Shown here: positions 7,616 to 16,941 of the stretch, piece by piece | How positions within the stretch are numbered: position 1 is the first letter of the stretch | Layout: every line of letters begins with the position of its first letter | Source of the DNA: Tepiditoga spiralis | Lineage (GTDB): Bacteria; Thermotogota; Thermotogae; Petrotogales; Petrotogaceae | Direction of reading: 5' to 3' | Length of the DNA stretch: 64,000 nucleotides | Assembly (NCBI RefSeq): GCF_014701195.1 | Contig: NZ_AP018712.1 | Location: 124,001-188,000, forward strand | Made by a program: the position numbers and the translations under genes | Notes under the pieces: model-generated | Told to the model about the DNA's origin: nothing | Databases searched by the model: none | The model's input: the letters and a program-made list of their open reading frames with translations, nothing else

Positions 7616-8107
7616 ATGCCTAAAATTATTAAAAAACCACTTGATATTATATTTAAAACATCTCAAATTATTATAAATAATGAAGGAATAAATAGTTTGA
7701 GTATTAGAAAAATTGCAAAAGAATCTGGAATTTCAATTGGAACGATTTATAATTATTTTGAAAACAAAGATGCTTTAATAATAAAATTAATGGAACAGTA
7801 TTGGAAAGAAAGTATATATTTGTTAAATGAAAAAAAATATTTAAACCAAGAAAAATTTTTAGATGATTTATATGAAGTTTTATGTACTTATCAAAAAACT
7901 TATAAAGATTTTTGGAAAAATAATTCATTAAATAATATTCCTCAAATCAGATCTTCTATGATAAAAAAAGTAATTACATTAATTTCTAATAAAACAAAGC
8001 TAAAAAATCCTGAATTCATACTTCAAAATTTAATGGCAACTGCAACTTGGAATTTTATAGAATATTCAAAATTAAAAAAAATACTTTTAAATAAGGAAGG
8101 TGTATAA
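7616..8107 (+). CDS. TetR/AcrR family transcriptional regulator
   Basis: This 163-residue protein has the TetR N-terminal DNA-binding domain. The helix-turn-helix lies at about residues 29-48 (SIRKIAKESGISIGTIYNYF) and is followed by KDALI. The ligand-binding part is short (about 110 residues) and not recognisable, so the effector is unknown. It is two bases upstream of an HsmA-like membrane protein gene, so the two form an operon. The palindrome at 7573-7597 is the natural candidate for autorepression. RBS GGAGG precedes ATG 7616. Confidence 0.88.
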   Translation: MPKIIKKPLDIIFKTSQIIINNEGINSLSIRKIAKESGISIGTIYNYFENKDALIIKLMEQYWKESIYLLNEKKYLNQEKFLDDLYEVLCTYQKTYKDFWKNNSLNNIPQIRSSMIKKVITLISNKTKLKNPEFILQNLMATATWNFIEYSKLKKILLNKEGV

Positions 8108-8109
8108 AA

Positions 8110-8475
8110 ATGTTATTATCAGCAATCATAACTATAGTATTAGCTCTCATTTTTTATTCTTGGGGAGTTTGGGGAGAGAAATTAAAAGGTAGATTAACAA
8201 AAAAATTCTTAATTTTATTTTGGATTGGTCTATTTTTTGATACTACAGGAACAACTTTAATGTCTATGATTTCAGAACATCCACAACCATTTCATAAAAT
8301 AACTGGATTACTTGCAATATTTTTAATGTTAATTCATGCATTGTGGGGAAGTGTTGTTTTTATAAAAAATAATGAAACTTGGATAAAAAATTTCCATAAA
8401 TTTAGTTTATTTGTTTGGCTTATGTGGTTAATTCCATTTTTAAGTGGTATGATTTTTGGTGCAAGTGCTAATTAA
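8110..8475 (+). CDS. HsmA-like small membrane protein (TIGR03987 type)
   Basis: A 121-residue protein with four predicted membrane helices (about 1-19, 30-50, 61-86 and 97-117). Conserved-looking features are FYSWGVWGE, FDTTGTTLMSMISEHPQPFHKITGLLAIFLMLIHALWG and the final WLMWLIPFLSGM. I recognise this as the small HsmA/TIGR03987 family, often placed beside a TetR regulator; its biochemical function is not established. Position two bases after the regulator suggests TetR-controlled expression, perhaps in response to a toxic compound. That last point is inference. Confidence 0.7.
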   Translation: MLLSAIITIVLALIFYSWGVWGEKLKGRLTKKFLILFWIGLFFDTTGTTLMSMISEHPQPFHKITGLLAIFLMLIHALWGSVVFIKNNETWIKNFHKFSLFVWLMWLIPFLSGMIFGASAN

Positions 8476-8498
8476 TAATATTTAATTCTACAACATTT

Positions 8499-8527
8499 TT
8501 GAAAAAATTTTTTTATTGGAGTATAAT
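8499..8527 (+). promoter_or_regulatory. Promoter of the phosphohexomutase gene
   Basis: TTGAAA (8499-8504), a 17-bp spacer and TATAAT (8522-8527), 36 bases before the ATG. Confidence 0.75.
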
Positions 8528-8562
8528 ATATTTATAAGAGTGTATTATACGAGGTGATAAAA

Positions 8563-10242
8563 ATGGATGATGTAAAAATAAAATCTTATAAAACTTTTGA
8601 TCTTTGGCTAAATAATGTTGATGATTCTTTAAAAAATGAATTACTCACTATAAAATCTAATGAAAATGAATTAATAGATAGATTTTATAAAGATTTGGAA
8701 TTTGGAACAGGTGGAATGCGAGGAAAAATAGGTATAGGTAGTAACAGAATGAACTTTTATACTGTAGCAAGAGCTTCACAAGGTTTTGCAAATTACTTAA
8801 AAAAAATAAAAGATTTTCCTTCAATAGTAATAGCTTATGATACAAGGAATAAGTCTGATTATTTTGCAAAAAATGCAGCACAAGTATTTGCAGCAAATGG
8901 AATAAATGTATATTTATTTTCTGAACCAACAGCAACACCTATTTTATCTTACGCTGTAAGATATCTTAAAGCTGATGGTGGAATAGTTATTACTGCTAGC
9001 CACAATCCAGCAGAATATAATGGGTATAAAGTATATACTTCAAATGGTGTCCAAGCAGTACCAAATATCGCTGAAAAAATAATTGAAGAAGTGAATAAAC
9101 TAGACTATTTTAAAGATATAAACATTATAAAATATGAAGAAGGTATAAACAATGAAAAAATAATTGAATTAGATAATGAAGTATACAATAATTATATAGA
9201 TGAAGTTGAAGGTTATGTTCGTACATTAGTTCCAGAAATAAACAATAATTTAAAAATAGTGTATACCCCTTTGCATGGTACTGGATTCAAACCAGTTTCT
9301 GAAATTTTAAAAAAATTAGATTTTAATATTGAAATAGTTGAAGAACAAGCAAAAAGAGATATAAATTTTTCTACAGTAAAATCACCAAATCCTGAAGAAA
9401 AAGAAGCCTTTAAACTTGGACTAAGTCTCGCAAAAAAAAGTAATGCTGATATTGTTTTAGCAACAGATCCAGATTCAGATAGAATTGGAGTTTTCGAAAA
9501 ATATAATAATGATTATATTTCTTTTAATGGAAACGAAATGGGAATTATGCTTTCACATTTTATTCTTTCAAAATTAAAGTTACACAACTTATTACCTCAA
9601 AATGGAATAATAGTAAAAACTATTGTTTCTACAGATATGATTAAGCCAATTGCTCAACATTTTAATGTATCAGTTGATGAAACACTAACGGGATTCAAAT
9701 TTATAGGAGAAAAAATAGAAGAATATAAATTCAATAGAAAAAATAAATTTATTTTTGGATTCGAAGAAAGTTATGGATACTTAGCAAATGAACATGCAAG
9801 AGATAAAGATGCTGTAATTGCTTCAGCTTTAATTTCTGTTATGGCTTCAGAATTAAAAAAAGAAGAAAAAACTTTGAAGATGTACTTAAATGAATTGTAT
9901 GAAAAATATGGATATTATAAAGAAAAATTAATGACTTTTACCTTTGAAGGATATTCTGGAGCTCAAAAAATAAGAAATATTATGGAAAAAATAAAAAATG
10001 AACCTCCAATAAAAATAAGTTCTTTTAGACTTTTAGAAACTATTGATTATAACAAAGGACACAATAATCTTCCAAAATCCAATGTAATAGAATTAAGATA
10101 TGGAAGTATAAAGTTAATAGCAAGGCCTTCAGGAACAGAGCCAAAGATAAAGTTTTATATACTAGTTAATTCTGATTCTGAAGAAAAAGCTCTTAATTTA
10201 ATTTCCGATGTAGAATTAATTATTTTTAACTTAATAAATTAA
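8563..10242 (+). CDS. Phosphoglucomutase/phosphomannomutase (alpha-D-phosphohexomutase)
   Basis: The protein moves phosphate between C1 and C6 of glucose or mannose and links glycolysis to glycogen and cell-envelope sugar synthesis. All four family signatures are present: the phosphoserine loop TASHNPAEYNGYK near residues 139-151, the metal loop DPDSDRIG near 303-310, the sugar loop GFEESYGY near 400 and the phosphate site RPSGTEPK near 523. I choose ATG 8563 (559 residues) because GAGGTGA (8551-8557) is the Shine-Dalgarno site; an in-frame GTG at 8554 lies inside that site. Length and the FEESYG loop fit the PgcA/PGM-2-like group. The gene has its own promoter and a terminator shared with oppF. 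Confidence 0.9.
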   Translation: MDDVKIKSYKTFDLWLNNVDDSLKNELLTIKSNENELIDRFYKDLEFGTGGMRGKIGIGSNRMNFYTVARASQGFANYLKKIKDFPSIVIAYDTRNKSDYFAKNAAQVFAANGINVYLFSEPTATPILSYAVRYLKADGGIVITASHNPAEYNGYKVYTSNGVQAVPNIAEKIIEEVNKLDYFKDINIIKYEEGINNEKIIELDNEVYNNYIDEVEGYVRTLVPEINNNLKIVYTPLHGTGFKPVSEILKKLDFNIEIVEEQAKRDINFSTVKSPNPEEKEAFKLGLSLAKKSNADIVLATDPDSDRIGVFEKYNNDYISFNGNEMGIMLSHFILSKLKLHNLLPQNGIIVKTIVSTDMIKPIAQHFNVSVDETLTGFKFIGEKIEEYKFNRKNKFIFGFEESYGYLANEHARDKDAVIASALISVMASELKKEEKTLKMYLNELYEKYGYYKEKLMTFTFEGYSGAQKIRNIMEKIKNEPPIKISSFRLLETIDYNKGHNNLPKSNVIELRYGSIKLIARPSGTEPKIKFYILVNSDSEEKALNLISDVELIIFNLIN

Positions 10243-10271
10243 AAAGAAGTGTTCTTAGAACACTTCTTTTT
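10241..10271. terminator. Bidirectional terminator between the phosphohexomutase gene and oppF
   Basis: A 14-bp stem (10241-10254 with 10258-10271, loop TTA) has A and T runs on both flanks and sits between the convergent genes. Confidence 0.88.
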
Positions 10272-10275
10272 TCAA

Positions 10276-11460
10276 TTATTTTAGTTTTACTTTAAATTCT
10301 CCTGGAAAATGACAAGAAACAAAATGATCTGGACTAATTTCTTTTAATGGTGGTTCTTTTTTAGAACAAATATCTTTTGCTATTGGACATCTTGTATGAA
10401 ATCTACATCCTGAAGGAGGATTTAATGGACTTGGAACATCTCCTTGTAAAATAACTCTTTCTTTCTTGTATTCTGGATCTGGCATAGGAATAGCTGACAT
10501 CAAAGATACTGTGTATGGATGTAATGGATTATCAAACAGTTCTTCTTTTGAAGTCAATTCAGCTATTTTACCAAGATACATTACAGCAATTCTATCACTT
10601 ATATGCTTAACAACAGCAAGATCATGTGCAATAAAAACATATGTAAGATTAAATTCTTTTTGTAAATCATACATTAAATTTAAAATTTGTGATTGTACAG
10701 AAACGTCTAAAGCAGATACCGCTTCATCAGCAACTATTAACTTTGGTTTTAAAGCAAGTGCTCTTGCAATTCCTACTCTTTGCCTTTGACCACCTGAAAA
10801 TTGATGAGGATATCTATATAAATATTCTCTTGATAAACCAACTTTTTCCAATAAATCTCCAACTATTTCAGTTGCTTCTTTTGAATCAGCAATTCCATGA
10901 GTAATCATACCTTCGGCAATTATATTTTTAATTCTCATACGAGGATTCAATGATGAATAAGGATCTTGAAAAATTATTTGAGCATTTTTTCTAAAGAAAA
11001 GTCTTTTTTCATGTATATTAGATAACATTTCTTCATGTAAACCATGATATCCATCTTTAAAATATATTTTTGCATATTTTTTATCAACATCTTTTTCAAG
11101 TGTTTCTATTACTTTTTTTTCATTTCCTAATTTGTTTTTTAATTCATCAAATCTTTCAACATAAGTTTTCTTTATATATTTTTTTGATTCAAAAGAATTC
11201 ATAAACCATGGTGTTGTATCATGCCCTTCTATCAAAATTCTTCCTGAAGTTGGATTTAAAAGTCTTAAAATTGACATACCACTCGTACTTTTTCCACATC
11301 CAGATTCTCCAACTAATCCTAATGTTTCACCTTCATATACCTTAAAAGATATATCATCAACCGCTTTTACTTGTGCAACTACTCTTTTAAAAACTCCTGC
11401 TTTTACGGGGAAGTATTTTTTTAAATTTTCAACTTCAAGTAAAATCTTTTTTTCAGCCAT
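10276..11460 (-). CDS. oppF: Oligopeptide ABC transporter ATP-binding subunit, OppF type
   Basis: The 394-residue ATPase has Walker A GESGCGKST near residue 51, signature SGGQRQRVG near 222, Walker B LIVADEAVSALD near 239 and the C-terminal peptide-transporter domain with GCRFHTRCPIA. It powers peptide or oligosaccharide uptake together with OppD. It carries an insertion of about 60 charged residues (roughly 85-150) between the first beta sheet and the Q-loop segment AQIIFQDPYSSLNPR; ordinary OppF has only a short linker there. The insert looks helical and could be a coiled-coil arm. Last gene of the minus-strand opp operon; its start abuts the OppD stop (one-base overlap). Confidence 0.92.
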   Translation of the reverse strand: MAEKKILLEVENLKKYFPVKAGVFKRVVAQVKAVDDISFKVYEGETLGLVGESGCGKSTSGMSILRLLNPTSGRILIEGHDTTPWFMNSFESKKYIKKTYVERFDELKNKLGNEKKVIETLEKDVDKKYAKIYFKDGYHGLHEEMLSNIHEKRLFFRKNAQIIFQDPYSSLNPRMRIKNIIAEGMITHGIADSKEATEIVGDLLEKVGLSREYLYRYPHQFSGGQRQRVGIARALALKPKLIVADEAVSALDVSVQSQILNLMYDLQKEFNLTYVFIAHDLAVVKHISDRIAVMYLGKIAELTSKEELFDNPLHPYTVSLMSAIPMPDPEYKKERVILQGDVPSPLNPPSGCRFHTRCPIAKDICSKKEPPLKEISPDHFVSCHFPGEFKVKLK

Positions 11461-12479
11461 TATTTATTCTCCCCCTTTACCTTTTGAATTTCTTTAACCA
11501 ATTTATCAACATGCCAACATCTAACTATATGACCATTTTCAATTTCTTCTAATTCAGGTTGTTGTTTTTTACATTTTTCATCTGCTAAAAAACATCTATT
11601 TGAAAATTTACATCCCTTTGGAAAGTTTAAAGGAGTTGGAACATTTCCTGGAATTGCCCAAAGTCTTTCAACATCTTCTTCTATCTTTGGGATTGAATTC
11701 ATTAATCCCCATGTATATGGATGCTTTGTTTTTTTAAAAACAGTTATTATATCACTACTTTCAACAACTTCACCACCATACATAACAACTGCTCTATCAG
11801 ATATTTCAGCAACAACACCAAGATCATGTGTTATAAAAATAATAGCCATACCATATTCTTTTTGCAAATCTTTCATTAATTCAAGAATTTGTGCTTGTAT
11901 AGTAACATCAAGTGCTGTTGTAGGTTCATCTGCTATTAAAACTTCAGGATTACAAGAAAGTGCCATAGCAATCATAGCTCTTTGTCTCATACCTCCAGAA
12001 AGTTCATGTGGATATTGATCAACTCTCTCTTCTGGTTCAGGTATTCCAACTTTTCTTAAAAGTTCAATAGCTCTATTTTTAGCTTCATTCCCTTTTAAAT
12101 TCATATGAAGTTCCATCATTTCCATCATTTGTTCTCCTATTGTAAAAACAGGATTTAATGCTGTCATTGGTTCTTGGAAAATCATAGAAATTTCATTACC
12201 TCTAACGTGTCTCATTTCTTTATCAGAAAATTTTGTTATATCTTTTCCTTTATATATAATTTCTCCTTCTGGAATAAATCCATTTTCATCCAAAAGTCTC
12301 ATTATACTCAATGATGTAACTGATTTACCTGATCCAGATTCACCAACAATAGATAATGTTTCACCTGGATATAAATCAAAAGATAATCCATTTACAGCTT
12401 TTACAATTCCGTCTTCAGTTTTAAAATATGTTTTTAAATTTCTAACCTTTAAGATTGGTTCATCTTTTTTTGTCGACAT
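11460..12479 (-). CDS. oppD: Oligopeptide ABC transporter ATP-binding subunit, OppD type
   Basis: This 339-residue ATPase has Walker A GESGSGKSVTS, Q-loop MIFQEPMTALNP, signature LSGGMRQRAMIA and Walker B VLIADEPTTALD, plus the C-terminal domain GCKFSNRCFLADEKC. The last carries the Cys pattern seen in many OppD/DppD proteins. It pairs with OppF as a nucleotide-binding heterodimer on the cytoplasmic face. Length is normal for the family. RBS GGAGGTT precedes the ATG, 11 bases after the OppC stop. Confidence 0.93.
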   Translation of the reverse strand: MSTKKDEPILKVRNLKTYFKTEDGIVKAVNGLSFDLYPGETLSIVGESGSGKSVTSLSIMRLLDENGFIPEGEIIYKGKDITKFSDKEMRHVRGNEISMIFQEPMTALNPVFTIGEQMMEMMELHMNLKGNEAKNRAIELLRKVGIPEPEERVDQYPHELSGGMRQRAMIAMALSCNPEVLIADEPTTALDVTIQAQILELMKDLQKEYGMAIIFITHDLGVVAEISDRAVVMYGGEVVESSDIITVFKKTKHPYTWGLMNSIPKIEEDVERLWAIPGNVPTPLNFPKGCKFSNRCFLADEKCKKQQPELEEIENGHIVRCWHVDKLVKEIQKVKGENK

Positions 12480-12490
12480 AACAAACCTCC

Positions 12491-13819
12491 TTACATTCTG
12501 AGTTTTGGATCAAAGATGTCTCTCAATGCATCACCAACAAGATTCCATGCAAGAACAAAAAGAACCATTGCTATACCTGGATAGGTTATTGTATACCAAT
12601 ATTGTAATGCATTACTTCCACCACCAAGCATCCAATCTCTTGCATAAGTTAAAACAGAACCCCAGTCAGCATAACCTTGAGGAGCACCAACACCAAGAAA
12701 ACTCAAACCAGCAGCTGTTATAACCATTGAACCAATTCTCATAGAAGCCTGTACAACTACAGGGAAAATTGTATTTGGTAATATATGTTTAACTATTATT
12801 TTTGCATCAGATACTCCAAGTGCTTTTGCAGCAAGTACATATTGTTCATTTTTTGTTTGTAAAATATTACCTCTTATAAGCCTTGCAGTTCCCATCCAAC
12901 CAAACACAACGAGTGCAATCATAACTTTATCCAATCCTGTTCCAAGAATTGTAGTTAATACCATTGCAGCAAGTAAAAATGGAATAGACATAAAAATATC
13001 TGTAATTCTCATTAATACTTCATCTATCCAGCCACCAAAATAAGCAGAAATAGATCCTATAAATAAACCTATTATTGTTCCAGAAATAACAACAATTAAT
13101 CCAATTTTAAATCCTGTTCTAACTCCCCAAATAACTCCATAATATATATCTTTACCATTACTAACTCCAAAAGGGTGATCTTTTGAAGGTGGTTCAGGTT
13201 TTGATGAAAGTGTTACATTAGGCATTAAATATGGATCAAAATTTATGGATTTTACATAACTTTTATAAAGCTCATTGTATATCTTATGAGCATCACTTTC
13301 AAAATTTTTTGAATTACTTAATTGTTCTATTCTTGATTTTTCCTTTGAAGCTTCTTTTTTCTTTGTTTCATAAGTCTTTACCAATGAATTTAATTCATTA
13401 ATAACTTTTTTATCTCCACTGTTTAATTGATCAACATAACTTTGATCAATTATATATTCATCTGCAAGACTTAATAAAAATTCAGAAAAATCTTTCTTTG
13501 ATAATTTATTGCTTTTATATTTAATTAATTTATCTTTTAAATCCATTATAGTATCATAATCAGTTAAATAAAAATCATATGATAATTCATAATAAGATTG
13601 AAAAGAATCCAATATATCTTGTTTTTTATCTTCTGTATAATTTGCTAAATAATTTGAAATATCTTCTAAATCTGAATCATTAGGTATTGAAACAGGTGCA
13701 AGAACAGGTGCCAATATTCCTATTATTATAAAACCAATTAATAAAAATAAACCAAACATGGCAGATGGATTTTTATAAAATTTTCTCAGCATTCTTTTTA
13801 TTTCTTCATTATTCATCAA
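12491..13819 (-). CDS. oppC: Oligopeptide ABC transporter permease, OppC type, with large extracytoplasmic insertion
   Basis: OppC-type permeases are usually near 290-310 residues; this one has 442. After a first membrane helix (about 18-42) comes an added segment of about 140 mostly charged, helix-prone residues before the conserved HPFGVSNGKDIYYGVIWGVRTGFKIG. The remaining five membrane helices follow, with the EAA-loop AKALGVSDAKIIVKHILPN near residue 330. The insertion would lie outside the membrane, on the side of the binding protein. The reading frame is continuous, so it is not an assembly of two genes. Its role is unknown; contact with the large binding protein is one possibility. Confidence 0.9.
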   Translation of the reverse strand: MMNNEEIKRMLRKFYKNPSAMFGLFLLIGFIIIGILAPVLAPVSIPNDSDLEDISNYLANYTEDKKQDILDSFQSYYELSYDFYLTDYDTIMDLKDKLIKYKSNKLSKKDFSEFLLSLADEYIIDQSYVDQLNSGDKKVINELNSLVKTYETKKKEASKEKSRIEQLSNSKNFESDAHKIYNELYKSYVKSINFDPYLMPNVTLSSKPEPPSKDHPFGVSNGKDIYYGVIWGVRTGFKIGLIVVISGTIIGLFIGSISAYFGGWIDEVLMRITDIFMSIPFLLAAMVLTTILGTGLDKVMIALVVFGWMGTARLIRGNILQTKNEQYVLAAKALGVSDAKIIVKHILPNTIFPVVVQASMRIGSMVITAAGLSFLGVGAPQGYADWGSVLTYARDWMLGGGSNALQYWYTITYPGIAMVLFVLAWNLVGDALRDIFDPKLRM

Positions 13820-13826
13820 TTCTCAC

Positions 13827-14864
13827 CTACCCTAATCTAATTCTTGGATCTACAATTGCATAGACTATATCAATAACAAGATTACCAAAAACGAGTATTC
13901 CAGAAGAGAACAATAGACTACCCATTATTGAACCATAATCTAATTGTTGTGCAGCTTGTGCTGCAAATCTACCTATTCCTGGTCTGTTAAAAACAGTTTC
14001 AACTATAACAGCACCACCAAGAAGACCTATAACCATTTGACCAGCAACTGTAGTAACAGGAATTAAAGCATTTTTCTTTGCATGTTTGTTAATAACAACA
14101 TTTTCAGAAAGTCCTTTTGCTCTTGCTGTTCTTATATAATCTTTCCTTAAAACTTCAAGCATAGAAGCTCTTGTAATTCTAAGAAGATAAGCCCACCATA
14201 AATAAGCCATTGTTAATATAGGTCCTATGAGATGTCTCAATGCATCCCAAAAAATGTCAAGTCTCCCATTCAATAATCCATCTATAGTTAATAATTTCGT
14301 ATATCTATGAAATTCAGGAGAAGCTACTACTGCTTCTGCATTAACTCCAAGTTTTCCAGGTGGGAACCATCCCAATCCTACATAAAAAATCATTAATATT
14401 AATAAACCAAAGACAAAATCAGGCAGCGACCAACCAATCAATGCAAAAATTCTTATTGAATGATCAGCAAATTTATTATGATGAACTGCCGCTTTTATTC
14501 CGAGCCAAATACCACCTGCAATTATAGGAAGTATTGCATAAAGTGCTAGTTCTACTGTATATGGAAATCTTTCTAAAATGGCTTTTGAAACTTTATCTTT
14601 ACCAACAATTGACCATCCTAAATCTCCATGTAAAATTCCATTTAACCATACTCCATATCTAATATACCATGGATCATTTAATCCATACTTCTCTTTTACA
14701 GCTTCCATTTCAGCTGGAGACATTTTATCAATTGCATTTGCATCCACATAAGCTGAAAGAAGTTGATCTGAACCAAGAAGTTGCATAATAGAAAAAACAA
14801 TTAAAGTTACCCCAAGCATTATTAGTGGTAACAAAAGCAACCTCCTAATGATATATGACGTCAA
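13827..14864 (-). CDS. oppB: Oligopeptide ABC transporter permease, OppB type
   Basis: The 345-residue membrane protein starts with the typical IIRRLLLLPLIMLGVTLIVF helix. It carries the EAA-type coupling loop ARAKGLSENVVINKHAKKNALIPV, followed by VETVFNRPGIG and a C-terminal VDPRIRLG. It forms the translocation channel with OppC. The start is supported by GGAGGTG upstream of the ATG. It is separated from the binding-protein gene by 88 bp that contain a hairpin, which may lower permease expression relative to the binding protein. Confidence 0.93.
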   Translation of the reverse strand: MTSYIIRRLLLLPLIMLGVTLIVFSIMQLLGSDQLLSAYVDANAIDKMSPAEMEAVKEKYGLNDPWYIRYGVWLNGILHGDLGWSIVGKDKVSKAILERFPYTVELALYAILPIIAGGIWLGIKAAVHHNKFADHSIRIFALIGWSLPDFVFGLLILMIFYVGLGWFPPGKLGVNAEAVVASPEFHRYTKLLTIDGLLNGRLDIFWDALRHLIGPILTMAYLWWAYLLRITRASMLEVLRKDYIRTARAKGLSENVVINKHAKKNALIPVTTVAGQMVIGLLGGAVIVETVFNRPGIGRFAAQAAQQLDYGSIMGSLLFSSGILVFGNLVIDIVYAIVDPRIRLG

Positions 14865-14910
14865 AACTTTTCACCTCCGGTTAATGTTTTATTAACTTGA
14901 AAAAGAAAAT

Positions 14911-14936
14911 AAGGAAGGGGCTACCGCCCCTCCCTT
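14911..14936 (-). terminator. Intercistronic hairpin (partial terminator) between the binding-protein gene and oppB
   Basis: A GC-rich stem (14911-14921 with 14926-14936, one mismatch, loop of four) is followed on the minus strand by TTATTTTCTTTTT. Such a leaky terminator or stabilising hairpin is common after binding-protein genes, which need more product than the permeases. Confidence 0.7.
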
Positions 14937-14952
14937 AAGTATTTAATTTTTA

Positions 14953-16812
14953 TTATTTATCTGATTTATAAAGTGGATAATAATTAGTACCTGGCCATAT
15001 TGGATTTCTTACCCAACCTTTAACCCATTTTCTTTGTACTCTTGAACCATATGGTTGATAAAGTGGCATACTTACAGCATATTTATTTACAAATTTTTGA
15101 ATTTGTTCATAAAGTTTTTGTCTTACAGATGGATCAGGATGTTTTGCTGCATCTTCAATCATTTTATTTAATGATTTTGCACCAAAATCTGGTTGTGGTT
15201 TATTTGCAAATTCTGCAAAGTTAGCACCATAGTATGATCCATAATCTCCATTGCTATCATAATATGTAAAGATGAAGTTATGTGGATCAGGATAATCAGC
15301 TAACCAACCAATTATATAAACTGGCATTTTTCCATTTTTTCTTGCATCAAGGAATGTTGGCCATTGAACACCTTTAACTTCACAATCAAATTTAGGATTG
15401 ATTTTCTTTAAATTATCTCTTAAAATTTCTGCTGATTTTTGTCTTGCTTTGTTACCTGTGTTGTAAAGAATGGTCATCTTGAATCCTCTTTGCCATAATT
15501 TACCTCTATATGCTCTCTTGAAATATTTTGTTGCTAATTTAAGATCAAATTTAAATTTAGGTAGATTATCATTGTATCCCAAGAATCCTTGTGGAAGAAC
15601 TGTTGGTGTTTGATAACCTTCACCATCTAATACTTCTTTTATAAATGCTTGATAATCAAATGAGTAAGCAAAACCAAGTCTTACATTTTGATCTTCAAAG
15701 AAGTTAGTTGGTATACCTTGTCCATCAAATTTACCAGAACCTATATATTTAGAATCTGCTTTTACACTCCAATTAAATGAAAGAGCTGTAATTGATACTG
15801 ATGAAAGACCTCTTTTAACAAATACATCTGGATTTTGTTCTACTTGTGAAAGGAATTCTGCAGGAGTTGAAATTTGATCTGCTTCACCTTTTTCAAGCAT
15901 AGCCTTTCTTGTACTCCATTCATCGATACCAGCAATTATAACTTTTTTAAGTTTTGCAGGTGTTCTCCAATAATTATCATTTCTTACAAGAGTAACTCTT
16001 TGTTGTGTTCTATCCCATGATTCTAACATGAAAGGACCTGTTCCATTTGTTTTTGCATAAAGTGGAGAATCTTCTTTTTTCCAATCGTGATACTTCCACC
16101 ATCCGTCAGGATTTCCATCCCATAAACCTATACTTGCACTCCATTCTTTATCAAGAATAGCTCCCCAAGAAGAACCTTGTGCAATTATATTTAAAAATGC
16201 TGCAAATGGAGCTGCTAAATGAATATAAACATCGTCGCCTTTAACTTCTACAACAGGATCTATAACATCTTTATAAAAGTTAATTAATGTATCTTTATAT
16301 TTTGGTAAAATATTACCTTTAGCATCAAACATATCTTTATATGCAACACCTGCATATTTTTTTACCATTGATTCAACATCATATGTTCCTGAACCAAATA
16401 AAGCTTCAAAAACCATCCATAAAGGACCTGCACTTGGATCTGCTAATAAAGCTCTTTCAAAAGTATATTCTACGTCTGAAGGAGTTAAATCATTTCCATT
16501 GTGGAATTTAACGCCTTTTCTTATATGGAAAACATAAGTTTTACCATCATCTTTTAAATATCCATTGTCAACTGATGGAACTTCTGTTGAAAGTCTTGGT
16601 AAAAACTTAGACATACTTTCTCCATCGTATTCAACAAGGTTTTCATAAACATTAAAAATAACTTCACTACTAGCCGTATCATAAGCTTGATGTACGTCTA
16701 ATGTATCCGGTTCACCTATTGTTGCATTAAAATAAGTGTCTGGATTAACAACATTAGAAAAAACAGCAGTAACCATGAGTAATGCCGTTAAAAGAACAAA
16801 AAGTTTCTTCAT
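14953..16812 (-). CDS. oppA: Periplasmic/extracellular peptide (or oligosaccharide) binding protein, SBP family 5
   Basis: The 619-residue protein begins with a cleavable signal peptide (KKLFVLLTALLMVTAVFS, residues 2-19) without a lipobox Cys. It has the SBP_bac_5 signatures: EPDTLDVHQAYDTAS, LSTEVPS, VFHIRKGVKFHNGNDLTPSDVEYTFERAL and GTGPFMLESWDR. It captures the substrate for the OppBCDF transporter downstream. In this phylum SBP family 5 proteins often bind sugars as well as peptides, so the substrate cannot be named from sequence. It is the first gene of the operon and has its own strong promoter, with palindromic repeats close by. Confidence 0.92.
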   Translation of the reverse strand: MKKLFVLLTALLMVTAVFSNVVNPDTYFNATIGEPDTLDVHQAYDTASSEVIFNVYENLVEYDGESMSKFLPRLSTEVPSVDNGYLKDDGKTYVFHIRKGVKFHNGNDLTPSDVEYTFERALLADPSAGPLWMVFEALFGSGTYDVESMVKKYAGVAYKDMFDAKGNILPKYKDTLINFYKDVIDPVVEVKGDDVYIHLAAPFAAFLNIIAQGSSWGAILDKEWSASIGLWDGNPDGWWKYHDWKKEDSPLYAKTNGTGPFMLESWDRTQQRVTLVRNDNYWRTPAKLKKVIIAGIDEWSTRKAMLEKGEADQISTPAEFLSQVEQNPDVFVKRGLSSVSITALSFNWSVKADSKYIGSGKFDGQGIPTNFFEDQNVRLGFAYSFDYQAFIKEVLDGEGYQTPTVLPQGFLGYNDNLPKFKFDLKLATKYFKRAYRGKLWQRGFKMTILYNTGNKARQKSAEILRDNLKKINPKFDCEVKGVQWPTFLDARKNGKMPVYIIGWLADYPDPHNFIFTYYDSNGDYGSYYGANFAEFANKPQPDFGAKSLNKMIEDAAKHPDPSVRQKLYEQIQKFVNKYAVSMPLYQPYGSRVQRKWVKGWVRNPIWPGTNYYPLYKSDK

Positions 16813-16868
16813 CCGTTTTCCCCCCTTAGAGAATTTTTTGAAAAAACATGAATTTGATTGAATAAAAT

Positions 16869-16889
16869 GTTAAGTGTAATTAACTTAAC
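16869..16889 (-). promoter_or_regulatory. Operator-like palindrome in the opp leader
   Basis: A 7-bp perfect inverted repeat (16869-16875 and 16883-16889, 7-base spacer) with the core TAATTA lies 24-44 bases downstream of the opp -10, inside the untranslated leader. The same TAATTAACT word recurs at 17073-17081 and 17094-17102, each within its own partial dyad. A regulator binding site is likely; its protein is unknown. Confidence 0.5.
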
Positions 16890-16912
16890 TAACTTTCAAA
16901 CCATACAGAGAT

Positions 16913-16941
16913 ATTCTACCATAATATTTCTAAAAATGCAA
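16913..16941 (-). promoter_or_regulatory. Promoter of the opp operon
   Basis: On the minus strand TTGCAT (16936-16941), a 17-bp spacer and TAGAAT (16913-16918). The leader to the ATG is about 95 nt. The whole gene-free stretch 16813-17135 holds this promoter, the palindromes and the terminator at 17113-17150, and nothing else I recognise. Confidence 0.72.

Noticed and set aside
8554-8562. GTG start three codons upstream for the phosphohexomutase
   Set aside because: That GTG is part of the Shine-Dalgarno GAGGTGA for ATG 8563.
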